Source: Streptomyces sp. CB00316
Lineage (GTDB): Bacteria; Actinomycetota; Actinomycetes; Streptomycetales; Streptomycetaceae
Length of the DNA stretch: 64,000 nt
Reading direction: 5' to 3'
Assembly (NCBI RefSeq): GCF_001905595.1
Contig: NZ_LIXI01000006.1
Coordinates: 186,001-250,000, forward strand
Below, in pieces: positions 27,956 through 36,223 of this stretch (position 1 is its first letter; the number at the start of each line of letters is the position of its first letter). The translations under genes were made by a program, and so were the position numbers. The notes beneath the pieces were generated by a model that saw nothing but the letters and a program-made list of their open reading frames with translations, was not told the DNA's origin and did not search any database.

Positions 27956-28612
27956 ATGCTGGGAGTGGAGAATCTGCTGACCTATGCACTGGGCGCGCTG
28001 CTGATCATTCTGCTGCCCGGGCCGAGCTCCCTGTTCACACTGTCGATCGCCGCACGGCTGGGTGTCAGAGCCGGCTATCGTGCAGCGGCAGGGGTGTTTC
28101 TGGGCGAGACTCTGCTCATGGTGGCCACGGCAGCCGGGCTCGCCTCGCTTCTGCAGACCAACGAGCTGCTGTTCTCCGTCGTGAAGTACGCCGGCGCCGG
28201 CTACCTGACCTGGATCGCGGTAGGCATGATCCGGGCAGCCTGGGCGATGTGGCGACGCCGCAACGACACTAGCGCTGAGGGCGCCGAGGCCGCCCCTGAC
28301 CCGTCATCGGGCGGAAGACTGTTCCGACGCTCGTTGGTGATCACTGTCCTGAACCCGAAAGCGATCTTGTTCTTCATCTCGTTCTTCGTTCAGTTCGTCG
28401 ATCCCCAGTACGCTTACCCGGCCCTGTCCTTCGCGCTGCTCGCACTCGTCTATCAGGTCATCAGCATCGCCTACGTGACCGCGTTGATCCTCGCCGGCAC
28501 GTATCTCGCCGCGCAGTTCCGCCGCCGCCGAAAGTTGTCAGCGGGCCTTACGACGGGGGCGGGAGCGCTGTTCCTCGGTTTTGCTGCGAAGCTGGCCACA
28601 ACGAGCAACTGA
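27956..28612 (+). CDS. LysE/RhtB-family exporter
   Basis: A 218-residue membrane protein with six predicted helices. The N-terminal family motif GALLIILLPGPSSLFTLSIA is followed by RAGYRAAAGVFLGET and later VTVLNPKAILFFISFFVQF (written here as ITVLNPKA). The family exports amino acids and related small molecules. It follows the radical SAM gene by 61 bp on the same strand with an AGAGAAGG ribosome site, so the pair probably forms a make-and-export unit. Confidence 0.9.
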   Translation: MLGVENLLTYALGALLIILLPGPSSLFTLSIAARLGVRAGYRAAAGVFLGETLLMVATAAGLASLLQTNELLFSVVKYAGAGYLTWIAVGMIRAAWAMWRRRNDTSAEGAEAAPDPSSGGRLFRRSLVITVLNPKAILFFISFFVQFVDPQYAYPALSFALLALVYQVISIAYVTALILAGTYLAAQFRRRRKLSAGLTTGAGALFLGFAAKLATTSN

Positions 28613-28783
28613 ACGTGCCCCTGGGCACCCCGGCCGCCCTGCTCGTCGGCTGAGGTCGGCCACGTGAAGAGACCCATGACCGTAGACACCGATACGGCGC
28701 CCAATCGAGTCCGAGTGCGGCGAGCGCGGCGAGCGCGGAGAGTGTCCGGGAGCGGTCTTTCTGATCAGCAGTTGGGGTCTTAT
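28613..28783. other. Gene-free spacer before the IS
   Basis: Short GCGAGCGCG repeats occur near 28718-28740 but no gene or clear regulatory site is seen. Confidence 0.4.
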
Positions 28784-28898
28784 TGAGCTTCTTCGAGCTG
28801 GCCACCGATTGGGTGATGAGCCGGGAACGCAACGAGCGAGGCCCCCGGGCTGTTGATCGAGATGTCTGACGTCTCGATCACCTTGCTCGGGGGCCTCG

Positions 28899-28993
28899 TT
28901 GGTCATCCATCCTGCCGTACTCGACCTGCCGCATGCACTCGTGGAGTGGGTCACCATGCTGATCATCACCCGTCAGGGCGACCGACGCTGCAA
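28899..28993 (+). pseudogene. IS transposase, 5' part
   Basis: A TTG-started frame gives VIHPAVLDLPHALVEWVTML and then IITRQGDRRCK across the insertion point. It is cut exactly where the Tn3-family transposon entered. Joining position 28993 to 34658 restores the frame (K-LRPSQRAMVALVYLREHT), showing that one TGCAA copy plus the transposon were added. Confidence 0.85.
28989..28993. repeat. Target-site duplication, left copy (TGCAA)
   Basis: TGCAA directly abuts the left 54-bp inverted repeat of the Tn3-family transposon and is repeated in direct orientation at 34653-34657. Confidence 0.9.
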
Positions 28994-29067
28994 CGGCCTC
29001 GGGGAACAGCGGTACAGCGGTTAACGCTAAGCCGGTGATCATGGGCTCGGTGCAGGTGGGAGCAGGT

Positions 29068-30075
29068 CTATCGCAGCTCGGCGTTCGGGTGGGGCTGGGC
29101 CTGGAGCCGTTCGCGTAGCTCGATCTCCTCGGCGGTGAGCGGCTCTCCGGGCTGGCGGATGCGTACGGGCTTCGGCCTCAGGCGCAGGCCGTCGTCGGCC
29201 GCGGTGGCCTCGGCTTCCGCGAGGGCCCGGTAGAGCGAGGCGACCGACGGGGACTTGCCCGCGTTCTTGCCCACCTTGATGGTGAGCTTCTTCGCGATCT
29301 CGGGGACGGGGACGCCCTTGTCCTTGAGCGCGACGGCGAAGGTGAGCATGTCGTCGTCGATGACCTTCGGGCGTCCGCCGTGGTTGCCCTTGGATGCGGC
29401 GATGACCTGGCCTTCGAGGGTCTTCTCCCGGATGTAGTTGCGCTCGATCTGCCCGGCCACGGCCAGGACGGCGAAGAACATGGCGCCCATGCCGTTGGGG
29501 TCGTAGATCCCGGTGAGCGGGCCGGTGAGGAGTTCGAGCTGGATGCCGCCGGCCTGGAGCTCGGCGGACAGTGTCATCAGCTCGGCCGCGTTGCGCGCGA
29601 GGCGCTTGAGCTCGTGCACGGTGAGGATGACGGGCGTCTCGGGGGCGGCCTCCTTGAACTGGTGGGCCAGGGCGAGCGCCTTCTCCAGCTCGGGTCGGAC
29701 CTTGACGCGGGTGCTGATCTGTTCCTTGAAGACCTTGTGGCACTCCGCGCGGTGGAGGGCTTCGAGCTGGCTCGCCAGCTCCTGGCGCGCGGTCGAGGTC
29801 CTGGCGTAGCCGATGCGGACCGGGCGCTCGGTGCGGGGTGCGGGCACAACGGCGAGCGCCGGGCACTGCTTCCACGCACGGCCGGGGTGGCGGTCGGCGG
29901 GGACGAGGACTTCGAGTTCCTCGCGGAGCGCGGGGACGAGTACGAAGCGGGGGGTGTGGTACTTCGCGGCGGTCTTCCCGCCGCGGGTGCGGCAGGCGGA
30001 GCCGGCGGGCGCGTCACAGTTCGGGCAGTCGTGACGTTCTACCGCCGATGCGGCCCGATCGGGCGTGAGATCCAT
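29068..30075 (-). CDS. tnpR: Tn3-type serine recombinase (resolvase)
   Basis: A 335-residue resolvase. An N-terminal extension (about 1-80) with a zinc-finger-like CPNC...C...H cluster precedes the catalytic domain. The nucleophile is Ser about 94 in GYARTSTARQE, followed by VHELKRLARNAAEL, LLTGPLTGIYDPNG and the E-helix region ERNYIREKTLEGQ. A C-terminal helix-turn-helix (KGVPVPEIAKKL, VASLYRALAE) binds the res site. It would resolve cointegrates. The extension makes it longer than classical TnpR (about 185 residues). Confidence 0.92.
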   Translation of the reverse strand: MDLTPDRAASAVERHDCPNCDAPAGSACRTRGGKTAAKYHTPRFVLVPALREELEVLVPADRHPGRAWKQCPALAVVPAPRTERPVRIGYARTSTARQELASQLEALHRAECHKVFKEQISTRVKVRPELEKALALAHQFKEAAPETPVILTVHELKRLARNAAELMTLSAELQAGGIQLELLTGPLTGIYDPNGMGAMFFAVLAVAGQIERNYIREKTLEGQVIAASKGNHGGRPKVIDDDMLTFAVALKDKGVPVPEIAKKLTIKVGKNAGKSPSVASLYRALAEAEATAADDGLRLRPKPVRIRQPGEPLTAEEIELRERLQAQPHPNAELR

Positions 30076-30568
30076 CCTGGAAGTCTCTCAGAAGTGCCTC
30101 GCACAACGTGCGGGTTTCGAGAGGACTTTCGCGAACGGCGACCTGCGGAAACGTGATCACTCCGGGGGCTCTCGCAGAACTCTCACAGATGAACATTTAT
30201 GAGAGGCATCGGAGTCTTGGTTCAGACACCAGCCGCAAGTAGCGAGACGATCACGTGCTCGACGCCGCGGCGGCCTGCTCGTTGTGTTTGCGGAGCATTC
30301 GGTTGACGGTGGCGGGTGAGGGGTCCAGCCGGGGTGAGGTCGAGGCCACAACCGCTGGCCGGTGCCGTAGCAGCCTCATCGAGCCGTCGGCCCCGGGGCC
30401 CTTGCCTGGATCGTCCGGCCCGTGCGCGCAGGCGGCTTCGGTTCATGGAGGAGCTGGCCCGTTCGGGCTGGAGGGCCATGGGGTGATGGCGGCCTGGGCA
30501 GGGCGGCTCCGCCGTGGTTCGCTCGCGGTGGCGTGCGTGGGCCCCGACGGAGCCTTGAGGCCCAGCGG
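30076..30568. other. Intergenic region of the transposon with candidate res site
   Basis: This stretch of about 490 bp lies between tnpR and the GTPase gene. Directly upstream of tnpR it has CGCAC-aac-GTGCG (about 30096-30108) and CTCTCA-N14-TGAGAG (30180-30205), suited to be resolvase subsites. From 30206 to 30568 no convincing gene is seen, though one minus frame (PSPATVNRMLRKHNEQ) looks like a short helix-turn-helix remnant. Confidence 0.45.
30180..30205. other. Candidate res subsite
   Basis: CTCTCA-N14-TGAGAG is a 26-bp imperfect palindrome with an AT-rich centre, about 105 bp upstream of the tnpR start. Serine resolvases act at about 28-bp dyads next to tnpR. Confidence 0.4.
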
Positions 30569-31198
30569 CTAGGACGGCGGGAAGTACGGGAAGGAGCTGT
30601 CGAGTGTGTCGCCAAGTTCGGCGATCGACTGGCAGGCTTTGTCCACGGTGCCGTCCGCAGCCTCGATGAGCGCCTTGTAGGCGCTGCCCTTGATGATGGG
30701 GCTGTCCGCAGGGTATCCGCAGGCGTTCAGCAAGTCGACGACCTCGATCTCCACCAGCTCGATCAGCTCGGGATTGACCACGTCCACTTTGTTGAGGAAT
30801 ACCACCAGATGCTGAATGCCGACCTGGCGGGCGAGCTGGATGTGTTCGTGGGTCTGCGGCCCAGTGCCGGAGTCTGCGGCCACCACCAGAATTGCGCCGT
30901 GCGCCTGCTCCGAGCCTGGTACCAGGGATTCGACGATGTCGGCATGGCTGGGGAAGTCCAGCAGGGTGTAGCGCCGGGCCGTTTGCTCGAAGTCGACCCG
31001 GCGCACATTGACGGTGTTCCCGTCGTCCCGCTTTTCCGAGGCGCCGTCAATGTCCGCATAGGACGAGACCTTGCTGCCGGTACGGAGGCCGGCTACTGCG
31101 GAACAGGCTGCCGCCAGCGTCGTCTTGCCGTGGTGAATATGCCCGAGCAGCACCACAGTCAGGTTGGGCGTGGTCTGCTCGAAGGACGTGCTTGCCAT
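30569..31198 (-). CDS. Single-domain EF-Tu-like GTPase (transposon passenger)
   Basis: A 209-residue protein equal in size to the G domain of elongation factor Tu, with domains II and III missing. G1 is GHIHHGKT (19-26; EF-Tu has GHVDHGKT). G2 keeps a Thr in GNTVNVRRV. G3 is DFPSHAD (81-87), with Ser84 replacing the conserved Gly of DCPGHAD. G4 NKVD (136-139) and G5 GSA are intact. GAILVVAADSG, QLARQVG and VVFLNKVD are clear EF-Tu features. It lies between tnpA and tnpR on the same strand, so it is cargo. It cannot deliver tRNA alone; a role in elfamycin tolerance or translation control is speculation. Confidence 0.85.
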   Translation of the reverse strand: MASTSFEQTTPNLTVVLLGHIHHGKTTLAAACSAVAGLRTGSKVSSYADIDGASEKRDDGNTVNVRRVDFEQTARRYTLLDFPSHADIVESLVPGSEQAHGAILVVAADSGTGPQTHEHIQLARQVGIQHLVVFLNKVDVVNPELIELVEIEVVDLLNACGYPADSPIIKGSAYKALIEAADGTVDKACQSIAELGDTLDSSFPYFPPS

Positions 31199-31385
31199 GC
31201 GGGCTTTCTCACTTTCGTCATGGAGCGTCGGGGCAGCCCGACTGGCAGCCCCTGACGCCATACCGCCAGATCGCCTCTGACGAACAGAACGCGCCGGCGG
31301 CACGGGCTAGGACGAGCTTCTCGACCAAGGCCGTCCCTCGCCCGGACAACGAATCGGCTCCCGGCAGGAGACGCCCAGCGGGCCG

Positions 31386-34300
31386 CTACTCCTGGTCGTC
31401 CTCATCGAGCCCGAGCCCGGCCGCGTCCGGATCGCGCAGTGGGCGCAGTGCGCCGGCGGCCGAGGTGGAGGCGGTGAAGCTGTAGCGGCCGAGCACGTTG
31501 AGGTTGCGGTGCTTGAGCGGGGAGAGCCGGGCGATGTCCTCGCCTGGGATCTCGTGGCCCTCGGCTTTCAGCTGGGCGACGGCGGCGTCGATGTAGCGGG
31601 TCGTCCAGAGCACGATGGCGTTGAGGACCAGGCCGAGCGAGCCGAGCTGGTCCTCCATGCCGTCGCGGTACGCCTGGTGGATGGTGCCGCGCTTGCCGTG
31701 GCACACGTCGCGGGCGAGCTTGTGGCGGGACTCCTGCACGGTGAGCTGGCGGTTCATCTGACGGCGGTAGGTGTCGTCGACCGGGTCGACCATCCGCAGC
31801 AGGTGCTCGGTCTTGGCGATCCGCCCGTACTCCGCGAACGCCTGCCCCAGCGGGGTCGGGTGTCCCTCGCGGCCGAACATCCGCAGCAGGTCGTAAGCGC
31901 GGACCTGGTTGGTGACCAGAGAGCCGGCCACCCGGAGCATGTCCGGCCACCACGTCTCGATCTTCTTCAGGTTCACCCGGTTCCGTGCGAGCGGCTCCAG
32001 GACTCCATACGTCCCCGTCCCCACGCCGGGCATCGTGGCCCGCCAGAACCTCTGGTCGTCCAGGTCCTTGAAGCGGGGGCTGAAGTTGTAGCCCAGGATC
32101 TTGAAGATCCCGAACACGATGTCGGAGTAGGAGGCGTTGTCGGTGGCCACCATCTCCGGCTTGCGCCCGCCGTCCAGGTTCAGCAGCGCGTCCAGGATGT
32201 GCAGGGAGTCGCGGGGCGTTCCGGGCACGACCATCTGCCCGATGCCCGCGACCTGGTCATTGACGGCGTTGAGCCAGGTAATGCCGCGCTTGAACCCGAA
32301 GTACTTCGGCGACGGCGCCGCGCTGATCGTGCGCACCGGGACGACGAACCGCAACCCGTCGACCGAGGCCAGCAGCCCGTCCCCCCAGAACTGCACGATC
32401 GGCACCTCGGACTGGGCCTCGATCAGCATCGCGTTCGCCGCGGCGATCGTGTCGGCGCGTAGGTAGAACTGGTCGACGTGGACCAGGCGGGAGCGGGTCA
32501 GGGCTTCGTGGCCGGGGTTGGTGACCGGCGTCATGCCGATGTTGCACGCCTCGCTCACCAGCAGCGCGACGACCGAGGTGGTCAGGTCCTTCATGCGGGT
32601 GGTGCCGTCGCCCAGGTGCACAAAGGCGTCGAGGAAACTGGTCCAGGAGTGGACCTCGAAGAGCAGGTCCGGCAGGTCGATCTTCGGAAGCATCTTCTCG
32701 ACCCGCCCCCGCAACCAGGCCAGCGACTTCGGCTCGCCGAGCGCGCCGAGCTTCTCCACGTTCAGCTTCACCCGGCCGTCTCGCTGGACGTCGAGCGACA
32801 CCTTCGCGTCCTTGCCCGCCGACTGAAGACGCTCGGCCATCTGCTTCCAACCCGCGTCCAGGGCCCGCACCAGCTCCGCCAGGTGCTCGGTGACGGGCAT
32901 GTCCAGGCTCAGCCCGGCCAGCACGTCCTCGCACACCGCGTCCCACGCCGCACCGTCCAGAAGCCGGGCGCGCGGGTCGGACCACCGGTGCGACGGGGAG
33001 GCGAACACGTTGCGGTTGTTCAGGGCCCGGTGCAGCTGCTCCAGCACGCACACCACATACGCGTCCCGGTCCACCGACCCCTGAGGCAGCTCGGCATTCG
33101 CGTACACCGCCTTGCGCCACGCGGCCGGCACCAGCTTGTCGTCCACCTCGCGCGGCAACAGCGGCTTGTCCTTCACCCGCCGCCGCGCCAAAGCGGGCAG
33201 CCGCTTCACCCCGGCCAGCACCCGCGCGCCGCCGGTCGACGCCGCCAGCGCCTTCGACTCGCCCAGCAGCGCCAAGAACGGGCGCACCGTGTTGTAGCGG
33301 GTGGTCAGCGCCGCCCGCAGCGCGACATCGGCCGAGTCCTCGTCCTCGGGCACCAGGGAGACCACCAAAGCGGCCGCGGTCATCACCGCCTGGCGGGGCG
33401 CGACCTCCTCGACCGCCGCCCACAGCGCCGCCGCGTCAAGATCGGCGCCGTGCGTCTCCACCAGCTCCAGTTCCTCGAACAGCACCTTCGCCGCCCGCGC
33501 GAGCGTCCGGGACGCCTTCTCCAGCTGCGGCAGCGTGGAGAGGCGCTCCTTCTCCGTGGCCCGCTTCGCCGCGCTGATCAGCCGGGTCGCCATCAGGACC
33601 TGGAACAGGTCCAGGGCCTCGTCGATGGCCTTCGCCTCCAGATGGCGCATCACCGCGGTGAGCATCGCGGTGCGCTTGGGCTCCTCCGCGCGCTCCAGGC
33701 TCGCCGCCTTCGACCCCAGCCCGTAGCGGGCCAGCGCGGCCAGCCGGTTCGGCGGGACCTGCGACAGCCGCACCCGGCCCAACTGGAATGCGCCGATCTC
33801 ATCGACCCGCTCCAGTGACCGCGCGAACGCCGTGCCCGTCGTCCGCGTCGGCGGCCGGCGCAGCCGCTCCAGCTCCGAGAACCGAGCACCCTCCGGCGTC
33901 ACCAGCGTGGCCACCAGGTCCCCGGGCAGCGCAGCGTCCGCCCGGTGCGCGGCCCTGGCGACCGTGGCGTGCAGCCGCTTCTCCGCGACGCTGCGAACCT
34001 CCGACACCTTCCGGGCCAGCACCGACACCCCCGGCAGCAGCACCCGGTGCCGACGCAGCCAGCCCACCGCCTGGTTGAACAGCGCCACCGGCCCCTCGGC
34101 GTGCGTCCACGCCCGCCCGTGCAGGAACGTACGGAACTTCCGCCCCCACTCCGCATCGTCGTACTCGTGGTACCCGTACGCGTCCCGGATCTCCCACGCG
34201 TGCTCGTACGCCGTCGGCTTGCGCTCGGTGTACTGCTTCACGCACGACACGTCCTCGATCCCGAGCTGCTCCGCCAGGTACTCGACCACCACCCACGGAA

Positions 34301-34517
34301 TGTCCAGCGGGTCGTCAGGTAGGAACCGGCCGATGTAGCGCACCGTGCACATCTGGAGGGCGAACCCGAGCCGACTGTGATCACCGCGCCGCTTCGCGAT
34401 CAGCTTGCGGTCCTCGTCGTCGAGGAAGAAGAACCGCTCCAGCTCCGGCCGGGTCGGCTCCTCGTTGAACCTCCCGTACGAAGCCGCCTGATCGTCGGTC
34501 AAGAACTCCACTGGCAT
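31386..34517 (-). CDS. tnpA: Tn3-family transposase
   Basis: A 1043-residue transposase of normal length. The N-terminal DUF4158-type DNA-binding region is at about 1-170 (MPVEFLTDDQAASYGRFN). The C-terminal Tn3 DDE domain contains QFWGDGLLASVDGLRF (first Asp), ATDNASYSDIVFGIFKILGY (second Asp), SPRFKDLDDQRFW and EDQLGSLGLVLNAIVLWTTR (catalytic Glu region). The frame is intact. Its ATG lies 82 bp inside the right inverted repeat. Likely functional. Confidence 0.95.
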   Translation of the reverse strand: MPVEFLTDDQAASYGRFNEEPTRPELERFFFLDDEDRKLIAKRRGDHSRLGFALQMCTVRYIGRFLPDDPLDIPWVVVEYLAEQLGIEDVSCVKQYTERKPTAYEHAWEIRDAYGYHEYDDAEWGRKFRTFLHGRAWTHAEGPVALFNQAVGWLRRHRVLLPGVSVLARKVSEVRSVAEKRLHATVARAAHRADAALPGDLVATLVTPEGARFSELERLRRPPTRTTGTAFARSLERVDEIGAFQLGRVRLSQVPPNRLAALARYGLGSKAASLERAEEPKRTAMLTAVMRHLEAKAIDEALDLFQVLMATRLISAAKRATEKERLSTLPQLEKASRTLARAAKVLFEELELVETHGADLDAAALWAAVEEVAPRQAVMTAAALVVSLVPEDEDSADVALRAALTTRYNTVRPFLALLGESKALAASTGGARVLAGVKRLPALARRRVKDKPLLPREVDDKLVPAAWRKAVYANAELPQGSVDRDAYVVCVLEQLHRALNNRNVFASPSHRWSDPRARLLDGAAWDAVCEDVLAGLSLDMPVTEHLAELVRALDAGWKQMAERLQSAGKDAKVSLDVQRDGRVKLNVEKLGALGEPKSLAWLRGRVEKMLPKIDLPDLLFEVHSWTSFLDAFVHLGDGTTRMKDLTTSVVALLVSEACNIGMTPVTNPGHEALTRSRLVHVDQFYLRADTIAAANAMLIEAQSEVPIVQFWGDGLLASVDGLRFVVPVRTISAAPSPKYFGFKRGITWLNAVNDQVAGIGQMVVPGTPRDSLHILDALLNLDGGRKPEMVATDNASYSDIVFGIFKILGYNFSPRFKDLDDQRFWRATMPGVGTGTYGVLEPLARNRVNLKKIETWWPDMLRVAGSLVTNQVRAYDLLRMFGREGHPTPLGQAFAEYGRIAKTEHLLRMVDPVDDTYRRQMNRQLTVQESRHKLARDVCHGKRGTIHQAYRDGMEDQLGSLGLVLNAIVLWTTRYIDAAVAQLKAEGHEIPGEDIARLSPLKHRNLNVLGRYSFTASTSAAGALRPLRDPDAAGLGLDEDDQE

Positions 34518-34652
34518 GGACCTGACGCTAACGACGGCCGCAGCCCGCTCAACGATCTTCCGCCGAACCCCCGCGCCAAGCCGATCGCCTGTGCTAGAAG
34601 CCCATGATCACCGGCTTAGCGTTAACCGCTGTACCGATGTTCCCCGAGGCCG

Positions 34653-34657
34653 TGCAA
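34653..34657. repeat. Target-site duplication, right copy (TGCAA)
   Basis: Direct repeat of 28989-28993, flanking the right inverted repeat of the transposon. Confidence 0.9.
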
Positions 34658-35310
34658 GCTCCGTCCGTCCCAGCGCGCGATGGTGGCACTGGTGTACCTG
34701 CGCGAGCACACCACACTCGCGAAGATCGCCGTCGGGTTCGGGATCAGCGAGTCCACCGCCCACGCCTACACCAGCGCGGTCGTCGACCTGCTCGCCGAAC
34801 GTGCACCGGGCCTGCTGAAGACGCTGCGCGAGCACGAACCCGACTTCGTCCTGCTCGACGGCACCCTCGCCGAGTGCGACCGGGTCGGCGACGGCCGGGC
34901 CGACTACTCCCACAAACACCGGCGCCACGGCGTGAACGTACAGGTCGTCACCGACCCCGGCGGCCGGCTGCTGTGGCTCTCACCCGTACTACGGGCCGCA
35001 CCCACGACCTGACCGCCGCCCGCACCCACCGAATCATCCGCATCTGCGAGCGCCAGGGCGTTCCCATCGTGGCCGACCTTGCCTACCAGGGCGCCGGCCC
35101 ATGGCTGACCACCGGCATCAACCGCAGACCCCTGCAGGAACTCACCCCCACCGGAAAGTCCCGCAATCAGGCACTGGCCGCAGCGCGAGCGCCCGTCGAA
35201 CGCGGCGTCGCGAGGCTGAAGTCCTGGCGCATCTTCCGCAGGTCCCGATACAGCCCCAACCGCATGACGTCAACGCCAAGGCCATCCTCACGCTGGAGGG
35301 GCAACGCTGA
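34658..35310 (+). pseudogene. IS transposase, 3' part with two frameshifts
   Basis: Continues the IS5-family transposase: LRPSQRAMVALVYLREHTTL, FGISESTAHAYTSAVVDLLA, DFVLLDGTLAECDRVGDGRA. It shifts frame near 35000 (to THDLTAARTHRIIRICERQG and ARAPVERGVARLKSWRIFRR) and again near 35270 (to NAKAILTLEGQR, stop). Besides the transposon insertion, the IS had therefore already decayed or is decaying. DDE-type DGT and E (VERG) residues are visible. Confidence 0.88.
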
Positions 35311-35316
35311 AGAAGC

Positions 35317-35616
35317 TCATTCATCGCTGTTCCACATGACGGGCATGGCGCCGACGGGCTCGAACCGGATCTGCGGGTCGTTGCTCTGGACCAGGCCGAT
35401 CAGGCGGCGGCGAAGTAGGGCTGCCTGGCGGGCCTGGCCCGGCGATGATGTCCAGGACGATCTGCGCCGCCTCGGGGCAGGTTGTCGTCAACCTGTCGTA
35501 GTCGCTGAAGGCGAGGACCAGTCCGGCGCCTTCGGGAGCGTCGTCGTAGCAGGTCACGTCGCCGAGGCAGTCGTTGAGCGCGTTCAGGTTGTGCCCGTAG
35601 TAGAGGTCCGGAGATC
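35317..35616 (-). pseudogene. Barstar-like gene fragment
   Basis: The minus strand reads PDLYYGHNLNALNDCLGDVT, then CYDDAPEGAGLVLAFSDYDR and AQIVLDIIAG. After a frameshift near 35430 it continues RQAALLRRRLIGLVQSNDPQ to a stop inside the IS end. YxxNLNALxDCL and the following pattern are those of barstar-type RNase inhibitors, often immunity genes. The N-terminus is missing and the C-terminus is cut by the IS. No partner RNase is seen nearby. Confidence 0.6.
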
Positions 35617-35770
35617 CACACGACCACCTGAGACATCAGCGCCACAAGCCTGGATTACGCACGCCCGCCGACAGCCCCAGGACGCCGCGCGCATCGGAAT
35701 CACCTCGAAACCCCGGGTCGACAGCCACCGAACGGCCGTCTCCGGCACAATCCGGGTTCGGACGCAGTCT

Positions 35771-35862
35771 CGAACAGGCCCTGGAAACGCAGAGATCCCG
35801 TCCGATCTGAGTGATCGGACGGGATCTCATGAACTCTTCCTGAGCTAACTCAAGAACAGTCG
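35771..35862 (+). repeat. Terminator-like repeat, copy B
   Basis: The hairpin at 35792-35828 is perfect: two 16-nt arms (GAGATCCCGTCCGATC and complement) around 5 nt. It is followed by CCTGAGCTAACTCAAGAACA, identical in copy C (38140-38228). The sequence before it differs from copies A and C. The stretch 35617-35770 holds no clear gene. Confidence 0.8.
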
Positions 35863-35989
35863 CGTTGTCGGGTGTTCACGAGTGGGGCTGACCTGCAGCG
35901 GTACGGTCCGTTTGGAGATCGTTTCCCGCGTGGCACAAGATCGTTCCCCACCGGCGCAACGCTGTAGCCGGTCGCGGCCGAGAACACAA

Positions 35990-36025
35990 GGCCGGAGCCG
36001 ACGATGGATTCCGTCGGCTCCGGCC
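35990..36025. terminator. Perfect 14-bp hairpin terminator
   Basis: GGCCGGAGCCGACG and its exact complement flank an 8-nt loop, 16 bp after the stop of the minus-strand membrane protein gene. The stretch 35863-35989 shows nothing else. Confidence 0.85.
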
Positions 36026-36040
36026 GGAGGCAGTGATTCT

Positions 36041-36223
36041 CTACCTGTCCCGCTTACGCGTGTTGTAGTGGATTGCCCCTGCGGAGAGCGCGATCAGAGC
36101 GGCAGGGACGTAGTACGGGACAGAAGCCTGTACTCCCCAGGCGACGGACACCACGACCATTGCTGCGATCGCGGCCGCCGCTATCGCGTACGCCAGCATG
36201 ACGACTGCCTTGCCTTTCAACAT
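36041..36223 (-). CDS. Small two-helix membrane protein
   Basis: A 60-residue protein beginning MLKGKAVVMLAYAIAAAAIA, with two hydrophobic helices (about 6-28 and 33-52) and a basic tail NTRKRDR. GGAAGG lies just before the ATG at 36223. It overlaps the end of an upstream membrane-protein fragment by 7 bp, so the two were once coupled. Function unknown. The upstream partner is truncated, so this gene may be unexpressed now. Confidence 0.6.
   Translation of the reverse strand: MLKGKAVVMLAYAIAAAAIAAMVVVSVAWGVQASVPYYVPAALIALSAGAIHYNTRKRDR

Larger units (their letters stand above)
28994..34652. mobile_element. Complete Tn3-family transposon, 5659 bp
   Basis: It is bounded by 54-bp inverted repeats at 28994-29047 and 34599-34652 that differ at one base. 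The ends read CGGCCTCGGGGAACA, so seven bases lie outside the GGGG usual at Tn3 ends. A 5-bp target duplication TGCAA flanks it. Contents, all on the minus strand, are tnpA, a single-domain EF-Tu-like GTPase and tnpR. A clean 5-bp duplication and intact genes suggest a recent insertion and a possibly active element. Confidence 0.95.
28784..35319. mobile_element. IS5/IS112-like insertion sequence split by a Tn3-family transposon
   Basis: Terminal inverted repeats are TGAGCTTCTTC (28784-28794) and its complement (35309-35319). Without the transposon the element is about 0.87 kb and carries one transposase frame, now a pseudogene. The right end lies inside a barstar-like gene, whose stop codon falls within the IS end. 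No clear target duplication is visible. Confidence 0.82.

Noticed and set aside
30157..30479. Short minus-strand frames between tnpR and the GTPase gene
   Set aside because: Composition is compatible with chance; a possible helix-turn-helix fragment (PSPATVNRMLRKHNEQ) is too short to support a gene.
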